A stretch of 64,000 nucleotides of DNA, taken from NCBI RefSeq assembly GCF_022549675.1, contig NZ_JAKZGR010000010.1:1-64000 (forward strand), read 5' to 3'. Below, piece by piece: positions 17,522 through 26,520 of the stretch; the first letter of the stretch is position 1, and each line of letters begins with the position of its first letter. The notes under the pieces were generated by a model. It ran no database searches, was not told the DNA's origin, and worked only from the letters and a program-made list of their open reading frames with translations. Source of the stretch: Belliella kenyensis (GTDB lineage: Bacteria; Bacteroidota; Bacteroidia; Cytophagales; Cyclobacteriaceae). A program made the translations under genes and the position numbers.

Positions 17522-17647
17522 ATGGGGTTTGAAGGTGAAGTCTTTCTCTATAACTACTTGAAAATCTTAAAACAATGACTTTTCTAAACCTTAGGAGTGC
17601 TAATTTAAGTCAAAAATTGTCATCAATGCAAATAATTTTCTGACAAC

Positions 17648-17679
17648 TTGTGAGATTCAAGATAAAAGACATATCTTTG
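17648..17679 (+). promoter_or_regulatory. rpsP operon promoter, Bacteroidota type
   Basis: TTG at 17648-17650, then 21 bases, then TATCTTTG at 17672-17679. This fits the TTG-N19-21-TAnnTTTG consensus of the Bacteroidota primary sigma factor and puts the start about 50 bases before rpsP. Confidence 0.7.
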
Positions 17680-17734
17680 CAGTCCAAAAATCAAGATGGA
17701 CGGGATCCATCAAAACACTAAATATCAATAAAAT

Positions 17735-18295
17735 ATGGCAGTTAAAATCAGATTAGCGCGTAGAGGTAGAAAAAGATTAGCCATCTATGACGTAGTAGTA
17801 GCTGATGCTAGAGCTCCACGTGATGGACGCTTTATCGAAAAATTGGGTACTTACAACCCGAACACTGACCCTGCATCTATCAACATCAACAATGAGCGTG
17901 CGCTCCAGTGGTTGTTGAACGGCGCTCAGCCTACAGACACTGTGAAAGCTATGCTTTCTTACAGAGGTATCTTGCTTCAGAAGCACCTTCAGATTGGTGT
18001 GTTGAAAGGAGCGATTACTCAAGAAGTAGCTGATCAGAAGTATGAAGCTTGGAAAGCATCTAAAGACCAAGTGATATCTGGAAAAGTAGACAAATTGGCT
18101 CAAGCTAAAGCTGAGGCTCGTCAGAAAGCATTTGATGCTGAAACTGCGAAGAATCAGGCAAGACTTGACGCTATCAAAGCTAGAGAAGAAGAGGCCATAG
18201 CTGCTGCTCAAGCAGAAGCTTCTGCTGCAGAGGGTTCTGCTTCTGAAGGTGAAGCTGCTGAAGGCTCTTCAGAAAGCGAAGAAACTCAAGCATAA
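17735..18295 (+). CDS. rpsP: Ribosomal protein bS16 with long C-terminal tail
   Basis: Small-subunit ribosomal protein needed for 30S assembly. The first 80 or so residues are the canonical fold ([38 protein letters not shown]...). A tail of about 100 residues follows: a Lys/Ala helix, then a stretch of only Ala, Glu, Ser and Gly ending EETQA. Such tails are usual in Bacteroidota bS16 and have no known role. First gene of rpsP-rimM-trmD-rplS, with a good promoter at 17648. Confidence 0.97.
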   Translation: MAVKIRLARRGRKRLAIYDVVVADARAPRDGRFIEKLGTYNPNTDPASININNERALQWLLNGAQPTDTVKAMLSYRGILLQKHLQIGVLKGAITQEVADQKYEAWKASKDQVISGKVDKLAQAKAEARQKAFDAETAKNQARLDAIKAREEEAIAAAQAEASAAEGSASEGEAAEGSSESEETQA

Positions 18296-18309
18296 AATCA
18301 ATCATAGCC

Positions 18310-18840
18310 ATGAACAAAGATAAATGTTTCCAGTTGGGATATATTTCCAAGGTTCATGGACTTCATGGAGAAGTTACTGTAGTACTGGATGTGGATTATC
18401 CTGAGGCATATGAAGGCTTAGAGCATGTTTTCATAGAGCAAAAGTCCAGATTAGTCCCCTTCTTCATTGAGTATTTCGAAGTTCAGCCAAGTCAAAAAGT
18501 TTTGGCCAAATTCGAGGAATATAACTCAATGGATGATGCAGAGAAGCTAGTAGGTTCGCAACTTTACTTGCCTCTTACAGCATTGGAAGAATTAGGTGAT
18601 GACCAATACTATTTTCATGAACTTGTTGGTTTTGTAGTAGAAGATGAAAAGTTAGGTGTCATAGGCACTGTAAATTTCATCTATGATCTTCAAACACAGG
18701 ATTTACTTGGAGTAGACCATAAAGGAAAAGAAGTACTCATCCCAATACAGGATGGGATCATCCAAAAGGTCGACAAGGCTGCTAAAAAAGTTTACAGCCA
18801 GCTCCCGGAGGGCTTTCTTGAAATATATTTGGAGGAATGA
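18310..18840 (+). CDS. rimM: Ribosome maturation factor RimM
   Basis: A 16S processing factor that binds uS19 during late 30S assembly. Length 176. The N-terminal RimM barrel starts CFQLGYISKVHGLHGEVTV. The C-terminal PRC-barrel-like part contains YYFHELVGFVV and VLIPIQDGIIQKVDKAAKKV, with the family's terminal PEGFLEIY. It starts 14 bases after rpsP and is followed after 3 bases by trmD, the classic gene order. Confidence 0.96.
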   Translation: MNKDKCFQLGYISKVHGLHGEVTVVLDVDYPEAYEGLEHVFIEQKSRLVPFFIEYFEVQPSQKVLAKFEEYNSMDDAEKLVGSQLYLPLTALEELGDDQYYFHELVGFVVEDEKLGVIGTVNFIYDLQTQDLLGVDHKGKEVLIPIQDGIIQKVDKAAKKVYSQLPEGFLEIYLEE

Positions 18841-18843
18841 TCC

Positions 18844-19527
18844 ATGATGCGAATAGACATCATTTCTGTCGTCCCAGGTCTATTGGAAGGGCCGTTTTCT
18901 CACTCCATTCTCAAAAGGGCAGAGGAAAAAGGACTTGCAAAAGTTCAAATTCATAACCTTAGAGACTATGCCATAGGCAAACAGAAGCAAGTAGATGATT
19001 ATGCTTTTGGAGGAGGAGCAGGAATGGTCATGATGATAGAGCCTATTGCCAAGTGTATCGAGGCACTTCAAAGTCAACGGACTTATGATGAGATAATCTA
19101 TCTCACACCAGACGGAGCTACATTTGACCAAGTTATGGCCAATGAGCTTTCTCTGAAAGGGAACTTGATGATGTTGTGCGGTCATTACAAAGGTGTAGAC
19201 GAGAGGGTTAGACAAAAATTCATTACCAAGGAAATTAGTATTGGAGATTTTGTTTTGTCAGGAGGTGAGCTTGCTGCAGCTGTTTTGGCGGATGCCATTA
19301 TCAGGCTGATACCAGGAGTGCTCAATGACGAGACTTCTGCTTTGACAGATTCATTTCAAGATGGATTATTGGCCCCGCCTGTATATACAAGACCCGCAGC
19401 GTATGATGGAATGGAAGTCCCAGACATCTTACTCTCTGGTCATCAAGCCAAAATTGAAGATTGGAGGTTTGAGCAATCGGTTCGCCGTACCAAGGAAAGA
19501 AGACCTGATCTACTAGACAGGGAATAA
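18844..19527 (+). CDS. trmD: tRNA (guanine-37-N1)-methyltransferase
   Basis: Methylates N1 of G37 next to the anticodon to prevent +1 frameshifts. Length 227. SPOUT knot motifs are present: [42 protein letters not shown], and the C-terminal [20 protein letters not shown]. Translation may start at the first or second Met (18844 or 18847); the second gives the usual [10 protein letters not shown]. It is co-transcribed with rimM and rplS. Confidence 0.97.
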   Translation: MMRIDIISVVPGLLEGPFSHSILKRAEEKGLAKVQIHNLRDYAIGKQKQVDDYAFGGGAGMVMMIEPIAKCIEALQSQRTYDEIIYLTPDGATFDQVMANELSLKGNLMMLCGHYKGVDERVRQKFITKEISIGDFVLSGGELAAAVLADAIIRLIPGVLNDETSALTDSFQDGLLAPPVYTRPAAYDGMEVPDILLSGHQAKIEDWRFEQSVRRTKERRPDLLDRE

Positions 19528-19624
19528 CTTTGGTAAGCGATGACAGCATAATGCGATAATATAAAGAATTCAATAGAAGATTACTCTAAGGAGTAGTTGC
19601 TACAAGCACATAAAATATAAAGCT

Positions 19625-19996
19625 ATGAGCGAACTAATTAAATTTGTAGAAGCGGAATATAAGGAAGTAAGAGCTTCATACCCTTCTTTCAAGGCAGGAG
19701 ATACAATCAATGTTCACGTTAGGATCAAAGAAGGTAACAAAGAGCGTATCCAGCAGTTCCAAGGTACTGTGATCCAAAGGAAAAATGTAAATTCCAATGG
19801 TGAAACTTTCACTGTAAGAAAAGTATCTAACGGAATCGGAGTAGAAAGAATATTCCCAATCTTGTCCCCTTCAATCGAGAAAATCGAGTTGTTGAGAGAA
19901 GGTAAGGTAAGAAGAGCGAGATTGTTCTACTTGAGAGGTCGTCAAGGAAAGTCTGCAAGGATCAAAGAAAAGATCAGAGTAAGAAAAGACTCTTAA
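19625..19996 (+). CDS. rplS: Ribosomal protein bL19
   Basis: Large-subunit protein at the 30S-50S interface. Its 123 residues cover the full family: [38 protein letters not shown], the [21 protein letters not shown] strand and the basic end [22 protein letters not shown]. It is the last gene of the rpsP operon, 97 bases after trmD, followed by a terminator. Confidence 0.98.
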   Translation: MSELIKFVEAEYKEVRASYPSFKAGDTINVHVRIKEGNKERIQQFQGTVIQRKNVNSNGETFTVRKVSNGIGVERIFPILSPSIEKIELLREGKVRRARLFYLRGRQGKSARIKEKIRVRKDS

Positions 19997-20014
19997 TGAG
20001 TCCAGATTACCAAC

Positions 20015-20049
20015 AAAAGAAAGGAAACTCGCAAGGGTTTCCTTTTTTT
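20015..20049 (+). terminator. Terminator of the rpsP-rplS operon
   Basis: AAAGGAAAC pairs with GTTTCCTTT across a short loop (an extra C-G pair is possible), followed by a run of T. Confidence 0.8.
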
Positions 20050-20145
20050 GTTTTCCGAAGTACCAAGGTTTTGTGATTCAAAAAGGGATGTGGGTGTTTG
20101 GATATAATGCTTCTTTTTTGCCTAAGCTTTGTACTTAAATTTTAT

Positions 20146-20153
20146 TACCTTTG
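20146..20153 (+). promoter_or_regulatory. Putative gltX promoter -10-like box
   Basis: TACCTTTG matches TAnnTTTG, 70 bases before gltX. No TTG at the ideal distance is seen (nearest spacings 14 and 25), so this is a one-box call. Confidence 0.4.
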
Positions 20154-20223
20154 TATGTTTAATTTTTGAAAAAAGCATCCATATCATCCTTGCTGAGGAT
20201 GATTAAAAGTATAAATAATCATC

Positions 20224-21762
20224 ATGAACAAAGAAGTACGTGTACGTTTTGCTCCTTCCCCGACGGGAGCTTTACATATTGGAGGGGTACGTACAGCCCT
20301 ATATAACTATCTTTTTGCTCGCAAATTAGGCGGCAAGTTTTTGTTAAGAATTGAAGATACTGATCAGACAAGGTTTGTTCCAGGTGCAGAAGAGTATATC
20401 AAAAATGCATTGGAGTGGTTGAACATTTCCCCAGATGAAAGCCCTTGGTCTCCGGGTGACTGTGGGCCATATAGACAGTCTGAAAGAAAGCCGATGTATA
20501 TGCAGTATGCGCTGGATCTTGTAGAGAAGGGTCATGCATATTACGCATTTGATACCTCCGAGGAGCTTGATGCCATGAGAGAGAGACTGACAGCAGCTAG
20601 GGTGGTATCACCTCAATACAATGCTATCACGAGGACTCAAATGAAAAACTCCTTGACTTTGCCAGAGGATGAGGTGAAGGCTAGGTTGGCTTCAGGTGAT
20701 CCATATGTGATCAGGATCAAAATCCCAAGAAAAGAAGAAGTAAGACTCAATGATATGATTCGTGGCTGGGTAATGGTGCACTCAAACACCCTCGATGATA
20801 AAGTATTGATGAAGTCTGATGGAATGCCTACTTACCATTTAGCAAATATTGTGGATGACCACTTAATGGGCATTACTCATGTGATTAGAGGTGAGGAATG
20901 GTTGCCGTCTGCGCCATTGCACGTGTTGTTGTATAGATATTTTGGTTGGGAAGATACAATGCCACAGTTTGCGCATTTACCTCTCCTACTCAAGCCTGAC
21001 GGTAACGGTAAGCTGTCAAAAAGAGATGCTGACAAGCACGGATTCCCAGTATTTCCGATGGATTGGACAGACCCTAGTACAGGAGAAAAAGCCATGGGAT
21101 TCAAGCAAGCAGGCTATTTACCTGATGCATTTTTGAACTTTTTAGCTTTTCTTGGATGGAATCCTGGAGACCACAGAGAGATATTTTCTTTAGCGGAATT
21201 GATAGAAGCATTTTCGATAGAGAGAATAGGAAAGTCAGGGACCAAATTTGACATTAACAAAGCTAAGTGGTTCAATGAACAATATCTAAGATCCAAAACA
21301 GATCAAGAGCTTTCTCGTTATCTATTAGAAGATGTAGAAAATGACGGGCTTAGCGTAAGTGAAGAGAAAGCCAGGCAGATTGTGGCTATCATGAAAGAGA
21401 GGGCTACATTCCCAACTGATCTTTGGAAAGAGGGAATGTTTATGTTGATTGCACCTCAGCAATTTGACGAATCTGTAGCCTCGAAGAAGTGGAACCAAGA
21501 AGCTGTCACTGTCTTGACAACTTACAAAGAAAAACTATCGAGCTCGAGCGAAGTTTTGACAGCTGACTCTGCAAAGGCATTGCTTGAAGAATCAGCAGCT
21601 GCAAATGATATAAAATTTGGTAAAGTGATGCAAGCTGTAAGACTAGCGGTGACAGGAGTAGGAGCTGGCCCAGACTTGATGGCTGTATTTGAAATTATAG
21701 GCAGGGAAGAGTTGATCAGCAGAATAAGCTATGCACTTGATACATTGAAAATTCAATCATAA
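20224..21762 (+). CDS. gltX: Glutamyl-tRNA synthetase
   Basis: Class I aminoacyl-tRNA synthetase charging tRNA-Glu. Length 512. The HIGH-type motif is HIGG in PSPTGALHIGGVRTALYNYL (about residues 11-30). The KMSKS-type motif is KLSKR in NGKLSKRDADKHG. The C-terminal anticodon-binding helical domain is complete (LLEESAAANDIKFGKVMQAVRLAVTG). The gene is followed by a hairpin terminator and the small gene at 21805. Confidence 0.97.
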   Translation: MNKEVRVRFAPSPTGALHIGGVRTALYNYLFARKLGGKFLLRIEDTDQTRFVPGAEEYIKNALEWLNISPDESPWSPGDCGPYRQSERKPMYMQYALDLVEKGHAYYAFDTSEELDAMRERLTAARVVSPQYNAITRTQMKNSLTLPEDEVKARLASGDPYVIRIKIPRKEEVRLNDMIRGWVMVHSNTLDDKVLMKSDGMPTYHLANIVDDHLMGITHVIRGEEWLPSAPLHVLLYRYFGWEDTMPQFAHLPLLLKPDGNGKLSKRDADKHGFPVFPMDWTDPSTGEKAMGFKQAGYLPDAFLNFLAFLGWNPGDHREIFSLAELIEAFSIERIGKSGTKFDINKAKWFNEQYLRSKTDQELSRYLLEDVENDGLSVSEEKARQIVAIMKERATFPTDLWKEGMFMLIAPQQFDESVASKKWNQEAVTVLTTYKEKLSSSSEVLTADSAKALLEESAAANDIKFGKVMQAVRLAVTGVGAGPDLMAVFEIIGREELISRISYALDTLKIQS

Positions 21763-21768
21763 ATCAAC

Positions 21769-21790
21769 GGGGGATTCAATTCCCCCTTTT
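21769..21790 (+). terminator. Terminator after gltX
   Basis: GGGGGA pairs with TCCCCC over a 6-base loop, followed by TTTT. It is short but GC-rich, 6 bases past the stop. Confidence 0.7.
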
Positions 21791-21804
21791 ATCTTACTGA
21801 TGTT

Positions 21805-22008
21805 ATGGCAAAAAAACCCAAAAAGGAAGAAAAACCAAAAGTACATAAAGACTTAGATGGCTTTAGAATGGATATAGATTCCTTTGGAGAAATTTCAAGT
21901 TCATTTCCTATTGATAGACTCAACGAGTTTCTTAATAACAACGTTGAAGACAAGAAATTGAAGGATAGAGAAGATATCTCTGAAATAAAAAAGGGGAAGA
22001 AGAAATGA
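21805..22008 (+). CDS. Small charged conserved hypothetical protein
   Basis: A 67-residue soluble protein with lysine-rich ends and a core KVHKDLDGFRMDIDSFGEISSSFPIDRLNEFLNNNVEDKKL. The core reads as one folded motif with conserved-looking Asp, Phe and Leu positions. From memory I connect this pattern to a small Bacteroidota family found next to gltX, but its function is unknown. It is followed after 7 bases by the PorT-like gene, so the two are probably one transcript. Confidence 0.65.
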   Translation: MAKKPKKEEKPKVHKDLDGFRMDIDSFGEISSSFPIDRLNEFLNNNVEDKKLKDREDISEIKKGKKK

Positions 22009-22015
22009 TTTTGAG

Positions 22016-22678
22016 ATGCCAAAATTAAAGTTTTTTTGGGGGGTAATTTTACTTCTTTTATTGACTCATGAACTTGCTGCTCAGACCAGCGTAGGTTTCA
22101 GGGGTGGTTATTCTATTTCCAATGTAAGCTATAGGGCCAGCCCTGGATCAAGGACAGAGAGAGTGGGAGGAGTTACAGCTCCGACCTATAGCTTAGTTAT
22201 TGAGCAGTTTTTGGCCAAAAACGCTGGAGCTCAGCTTGAGATTCAATATCTTCAGTTAGGCTATACTCAGCGAGACACATTAGATAGGACCAATCAATCT
22301 CGACTCAACTATATCAAAGTACCCCTCATGTCCAATTTTTACTTTGGAAACAGGGGTAGGTTTCATATAAAAATAGGTACGCATGTAGGATATTTGATGA
22401 GTGCTTCTGACGAGTCAAGAGAGTATGAAGGATCCACCCTAATCCCAACTTATGGTGGTGAAAATGATCGGCCAAATAAAATTTTGTATGGTTTGTCCGC
22501 TGGAGCAGGGCTCTCCAATTTGTTTGGAAAAAGCACCTTAGCAGGTGAAGTGAGATTCTCTTACGATTTTAATAGGCTTGAAGCTCAGAATAGGATATTT
22601 GACATGACTTCCACCAATTTGGAGGTTACGCTGAGCTATTTGTTTCAAGTAGTCAAACCCAAATGGAAGAATGAATAG
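22016..22678 (+). CDS. Outer membrane beta-barrel protein, PorT-like
   Basis: A 220-residue exported protein: signal peptide (MPKLKFFWGVILLLLLTHELAAQ), then alternating amphipathic strands typical of the OMP_b-brl_2 / PorT family (TSVGFRGGYSISNV, GAQLEIQYLQLGY, YIKVPLMSNFYFG, KIGTHVGYLMSA, LEVTLSYLF). These are eight-stranded outer-membrane barrels; some relatives belong to the type IX secretion machinery, but this one cannot be placed there from sequence. It starts with ATG overlapping GATGCC just after the upstream stop. Confidence 0.78.
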   Translation: MPKLKFFWGVILLLLLTHELAAQTSVGFRGGYSISNVSYRASPGSRTERVGGVTAPTYSLVIEQFLAKNAGAQLEIQYLQLGYTQRDTLDRTNQSRLNYIKVPLMSNFYFGNRGRFHIKIGTHVGYLMSASDESREYEGSTLIPTYGGENDRPNKILYGLSAGAGLSNLFGKSTLAGEVRFSYDFNRLEAQNRIFDMTSTNLEVTLSYLFQVVKPKWKNE

Positions 22679-22745
22679 TAGCCACATGGGAACTTAACAG
22701 GCTAATTGCTGTTATCATATCACACAGTTTAGATTTATTTCAATT

Positions 22746-23327
22746 ATGTTACAAGCACAAAAAAGACCTACCAATATTTATATGGAAGCCAATCCAAACC
22801 CAAACTCATTGAAGTTTGTGGTAAACTTCATGCTCGTGGATGAAGGGATTAGTTTTGATTATCCAAATTTACAAAGTGCAGAGAACTCTCCATTAGCTCA
22901 GGAGTTGTTTAATTTTGACGCCGTAGATCGTGTATTTATTGCTTCAAATTTTGTCACTGTCACTAAAAAGGAAGAAGTAGAGTGGGTTGAAATCCAGGAT
23001 ATTGTAAGAGATCAAATAAAGAAGTTCCTAGAGGATGGAAAAGCACCTGTAAAGGTTTCTTTTGAAGAAGACCCTTTGTTTGACGAGAATGATTCTGAAG
23101 TGGTCAAAAAGATTAAAGGTATCCTAGATGAATACATTAGGCCAGCTGTAGAGCAAGATGGTGGAGCTATTGTTTTTCATAGTTTTCAAGAAGGTATTGT
23201 GAAAGTCCTTTTGCAGGGGAGTTGCTCAGGATGTCCTTCTAGCACGGTCACTTTAAAAGCAGGTATTGAAAATTTACTCACCAGAATGCTTCCTGAGGTA
23301 AAAGAAGTTCAAGCACAAGGGGTGTAG
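22746..23327 (+). CDS. NFU-type iron-sulfur carrier
   Basis: A 193-residue Fe-S cluster carrier with two domains. The N-terminal Nfu_N domain is recognised by ANPNPNSLKFVVNFMLVDEG. The C-terminal NifU domain carries IKGILDEYIRPAVEQDGGAIVF and the cluster-binding CxxC in GSCSGCPSSTVTLKAGIENLL. It binds a [4Fe-4S] cluster as a dimer and delivers it to clients. Possible clients in this window are the sulfite reductase and CysH; the cysteine desulfurase at 55057 could supply its sulfur. It is followed after 6 bases by the DUF3810 gene. Confidence 0.93.
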   Translation: MLQAQKRPTNIYMEANPNPNSLKFVVNFMLVDEGISFDYPNLQSAENSPLAQELFNFDAVDRVFIASNFVTVTKKEEVEWVEIQDIVRDQIKKFLEDGKAPVKVSFEEDPLFDENDSEVVKKIKGILDEYIRPAVEQDGGAIVFHSFQEGIVKVLLQGSCSGCPSSTVTLKAGIENLLTRMLPEVKEVQAQGV

Positions 23328-23333
23328 TATTAT

Positions 23334-24410
23334 ATGTTGAGGGGAAATTGGGCATGGGCAATTTTGGGCCTGATCAGCTTGGTGATCAGGCATTTTGCTA
23401 TTAGAAATCCTGAAAGGACAGAGGAGATTTACTCTAGGAAGTTCTTCCCAGGTATTAGGAATATCATAGATATGTCCATTTCTTCATTTTCCTTTCCTAC
23501 CGTGTACATTTTTATTGCCTCTGTCTTCCTCTTTATAGGCATATTTTTCTATTTTCTATTTCAGAAATCAGGATGGAAAGCAAAGCTAGGTTACAGTATA
23601 AGGTCCTTTTTTAATTTTTTAGGAGCGATAGTCTTTTTTTTCCTAGTTCTATGGGGATATAATTACAACAGAGTTCCAGTTTTTGAGCAAATTGGCATGA
23701 AGCCAAAAGCAATGACCGAAGAGGAATTGATTCCTGAAATAGAACTAACTCGAAATCTCGTTCATCAACTTCGTGGGTTAATTACTGAAGATACTACAGC
23801 AATAGACTCTATCATGCCATACCCAGAGCTTGAGCGTATGGTGAGGGGAAATATGCGTGAGCACCTTTATCTTTTGGGATTGAACTTCACCGGAGAACCC
23901 AGAACTAAAGAGTTTTATCCGGCTGGATTTATGCGGAAAATGGGTATACTAGGCATCTATTTCCCATTTACAGGTGAAAGTTATATAGATCCTACTTTAC
24001 ATCCTTTAGAAAAACCCTTCACCATTGCTCATGAAATGGCACATAGCTATGGAGTCACTGATGAAGGGGAAGCAAACTTTATCGCTTGGGTAATTGGTTC
24101 AAATAGTGATGACCCTTTGTTGCAATATTCTGCACAGCTCAAGTTGTTAAGATATCAAATGAGTGACTTATATAGAATGTCTAAGCCGCTCTATACACAC
24201 TTTTACAGAACTATACCTGTAGGTATACGGAACGATCTGACATCCATCAATAGAAATGCTGACAAGTACAAGCCTATCAATTTGGAACTAAGTAGGAAGT
24301 CAAATGATCTATTCCTAAAAACCCAAGGAGTAAAAGCTGGTGTCTTAAGTTATCAGCAATTGCCTATGTTAGCCTTTGCTTGGAGAAAAAGATTGAAATC
24401 GGAGGAATAA
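23334..24410 (+). CDS. DUF3810 membrane metallopeptidase-like protein
   Basis: A 358-residue protein with three N-terminal transmembrane helices (about 8-24, 54-78, 90-112), then a soluble domain with a zinc-protease signature: HEMAH followed by SYGVTDEGEANFIAWV. The HExxH plus downstream E..A.F pattern suggests a gluzincin-like peptidase. This is the DUF3810 family of Bacteroidota, with no established substrate. It probably shares a transcript with the NFU gene. Confidence 0.8.
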   Translation: MLRGNWAWAILGLISLVIRHFAIRNPERTEEIYSRKFFPGIRNIIDMSISSFSFPTVYIFIASVFLFIGIFFYFLFQKSGWKAKLGYSIRSFFNFLGAIVFFFLVLWGYNYNRVPVFEQIGMKPKAMTEEELIPEIELTRNLVHQLRGLITEDTTAIDSIMPYPELERMVRGNMREHLYLLGLNFTGEPRTKEFYPAGFMRKMGILGIYFPFTGESYIDPTLHPLEKPFTIAHEMAHSYGVTDEGEANFIAWVIGSNSDDPLLQYSAQLKLLRYQMSDLYRMSKPLYTHFYRTIPVGIRNDLTSINRNADKYKPINLELSRKSNDLFLKTQGVKAGVLSYQQLPMLAFAWRKRLKSEE

Positions 24411-24528
24411 AATCTATGATTTGCTATTGCCTTGATAGCTGAAAGAATCATGTGCGCTGCGTCAAAATGATGTTTCAAACTATAAATACGCTGAGGGTAG
24501 CAAAAAAAAGATAGTTATTGTATGATCC

Positions 24529-25428
24529 TTATCCCCTATTTCCCACCCATACGCCTAGAATGACAGCGACAATCCCGATATAATGTCCCGTCAACAACAC
24601 TTCCCCATCAAGTAACCCCCACATAATAGCTACTATTGGTATCAAATAAGTGACAGAGCTAGCAAATACGGGAGTCGCTACTTTCACCATGATGTTGAAC
24701 AGGATCAATGCAATGGCAGTACCAAGTACACCAAGAAGTGTTACATACCCAGCTGCAACCAAAGCACCCTCTACATGGACAATCTTGAATGAAAAAGAAG
24801 TAGCCGCAAATAGAAAAATCAAAGCAGCTGGAAGTACCATCAGCAGTGATATCGCTGTGATCGCCACAGGCTTAAGTTCTACAAATCTGTACTTGATGAT
24901 ATTAAGATTGATGCCATAACAAATACATGCCAGCAATACATAAAAAGCATAAGCATTGATTTCTGAAAATGCTCCAAAGCCCACTCCTTCTTTGACAGTC
25001 AACAATACCACTACTCCCATCAGTGCTATAAATAGTCCTAAAGTGTTTCTTTTGGTAATGCGAGCTCCAAAAAAGATAGCTCCAATGATGACTACAAAGA
25101 GTGGTGTCATGGCATTGAACACACCAGTCAACGAGCTACTCAGTTGTGTTTGTGCTTTCGCAAATAGAAATGCAGGAATAAAGCTTCCCACCAAGCCCAC
25201 TATGATCAAGTTAATGACTTGTTTTTTATTCAAAGATTTTAGCCTGGGGAGGGAGAGAGGTAGCAAAACCAATCCAGCAGATACAATCCTAAAAGCTCCA
25301 ACTTCTCCTGGCGAAAAGACTTCCAGACCTCTTTTTATCAGAATGAAAGAGCTACCCCAAATCAAGGCTAGTAGAATTAAAAACCCCCATGCTTTGAGGA
25401 TGTTTTCGGATTGGATATCTCGAGACAT
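24529..25428 (-). CDS. EamA/DMT family transporter
   Basis: A 299-residue integral membrane protein with about ten helices arranged as two EamA repeats. The first repeat opens with AWGFLILLALIWGSSFILIKRGL, and the second holds LLACICYGINLNIIKYRF. Drug/metabolite transporters of this type export amino acids or other small metabolites; the substrate cannot be predicted. It is transcribed alone, convergent with the DUF3810 gene. Confidence 0.88.
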   Translation of the reverse strand: MSRDIQSENILKAWGFLILLALIWGSSFILIKRGLEVFSPGEVGAFRIVSAGLVLLPLSLPRLKSLNKKQVINLIIVGLVGSFIPAFLFAKAQTQLSSSLTGVFNAMTPLFVVIIGAIFFGARITKRNTLGLFIALMGVVVLLTVKEGVGFGAFSEINAYAFYVLLACICYGINLNIIKYRFVELKPVAITAISLLMVLPAALIFLFAATSFSFKIVHVEGALVAAGYVTLLGVLGTAIALILFNIMVKVATPVFASSVTYLIPIVAIMWGLLDGEVLLTGHYIGIVAVILGVWVGNRG

Positions 25429-25492
25429 GAAGACTTTTTAGTGGTAAATTAGGCGATTTAGAGTAGGGTGATAAGAAGTAATTACTTTTGAA

Positions 25493-26482
25493 TCAAAATT
25501 CATAATCAGCGTATACTTCTGCCACTTGATCTAAAAGCTTGATAACGTGCTCATAACTTTCAGCAGTCACCATTTCTGTTCTGAATGGTTTGAAATTTGG
25601 CATTCCTCTGAAATAGTTTGTGTAGTGTCTTCTCATCTCTAATATGCCCTGTTTTTCACCCTTCCACTGTACAGAGAAGTCAAGATGCTTTTTTGTTACA
25701 TTGATTCTCTCTTGTAAGCTTGGAGCTTCAAGCATTTCACCTGTGGCAAAATAGTGCTTGATTTCATTAAATATCCAAGGGTATCCAATGGCAGCTCTAC
25801 CGATCATCATACCATCCACATTGTATTTTTCTCGGTACTCTTTTGCTTTCTGCGGTGAGTCGATGTCTCCATTGCCAAATACTGGTATATGTAATCTTGG
25901 ATTTGCTTTGACCTGATTGAGGTATGACCAATCTGCTTCTCCTTTATACATTTGTTGACGTGTGCGTGCATGGATGCTGATAGCTTGGATACCTACATCT
26001 TGGAGTCTTTCAGCTACTTCGACAATCCTAATTGTGTCTTGAGACCACCCTAGTCTTGTTTTTACAGTTACAGGGATGTTTACAGCTTTTACAATTTCGG
26101 CAGTCATGGAGACCATTTTGTCTATGTCCAAAAGTATTCCAGCACCCGCACCTTTACAAGCCACTTTGTTTACAGGACATCCATAATTGATGTCGAGAAT
26201 ATCAGGCTTTGCGGCAGCGGCAATTGCAGCTGCTTCTCTCATGGAGTCTATTTCATTACCAAAAATTTGAATCCCAATGGGTTTTTCATAATCGTAGATA
26301 TCCAATTTTTGCACACTTTTGGCAGCGTCCCTGATGAGACCTTCGGAGCTTATAAATTCTGTGTACATCAAGTCAGCACCATTTTCTTTGCACACTGCGC
26401 GGAATGGTGGATCACTGACATCTTCCATGGGTGCCAAAAGCAAGGGAAATTCCCCTAATTCTAAGTTTCCTATCTTTACCAC
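25493..26482 (-). CDS. dusB: tRNA-dihydrouridine synthase
   Basis: An FMN-dependent enzyme reducing uridines in the tRNA D loop. Length 329. The FMN-binding start is PLLLAPMEDVSDPPFRAVC, the catalytic cysteine region is DINYGCPVNKVACKGAGAGIL, and VTVKTRLGW, SIHARTRQQMYKG, GNGDI and GMMIGRAAIGYPWIF complete the TIM-barrel signature. DusB is the usual Bacteroidota type; other Dus classes are not fully excluded. It is divergent from the CPBP protease gene, 38 bases away. Confidence 0.92.
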   Translation of the reverse strand: MVKIGNLELGEFPLLLAPMEDVSDPPFRAVCKENGADLMYTEFISSEGLIRDAAKSVQKLDIYDYEKPIGIQIFGNEIDSMREAAAIAAAAKPDILDINYGCPVNKVACKGAGAGILLDIDKMVSMTAEIVKAVNIPVTVKTRLGWSQDTIRIVEVAERLQDVGIQAISIHARTRQQMYKGEADWSYLNQVKANPRLHIPVFGNGDIDSPQKAKEYREKYNVDGMMIGRAAIGYPWIFNEIKHYFATGEMLEAPSLQERINVTKKHLDFSVQWKGEKQGILEMRRHYTNYFRGMPNFKPFRTEMVTAESYEHVIKLLDQVAEVYADYEF

Positions 26483-26520
26483 TTCTCAATTCTATTTAAT
26501 GGTGTAAATTTACCGCAATT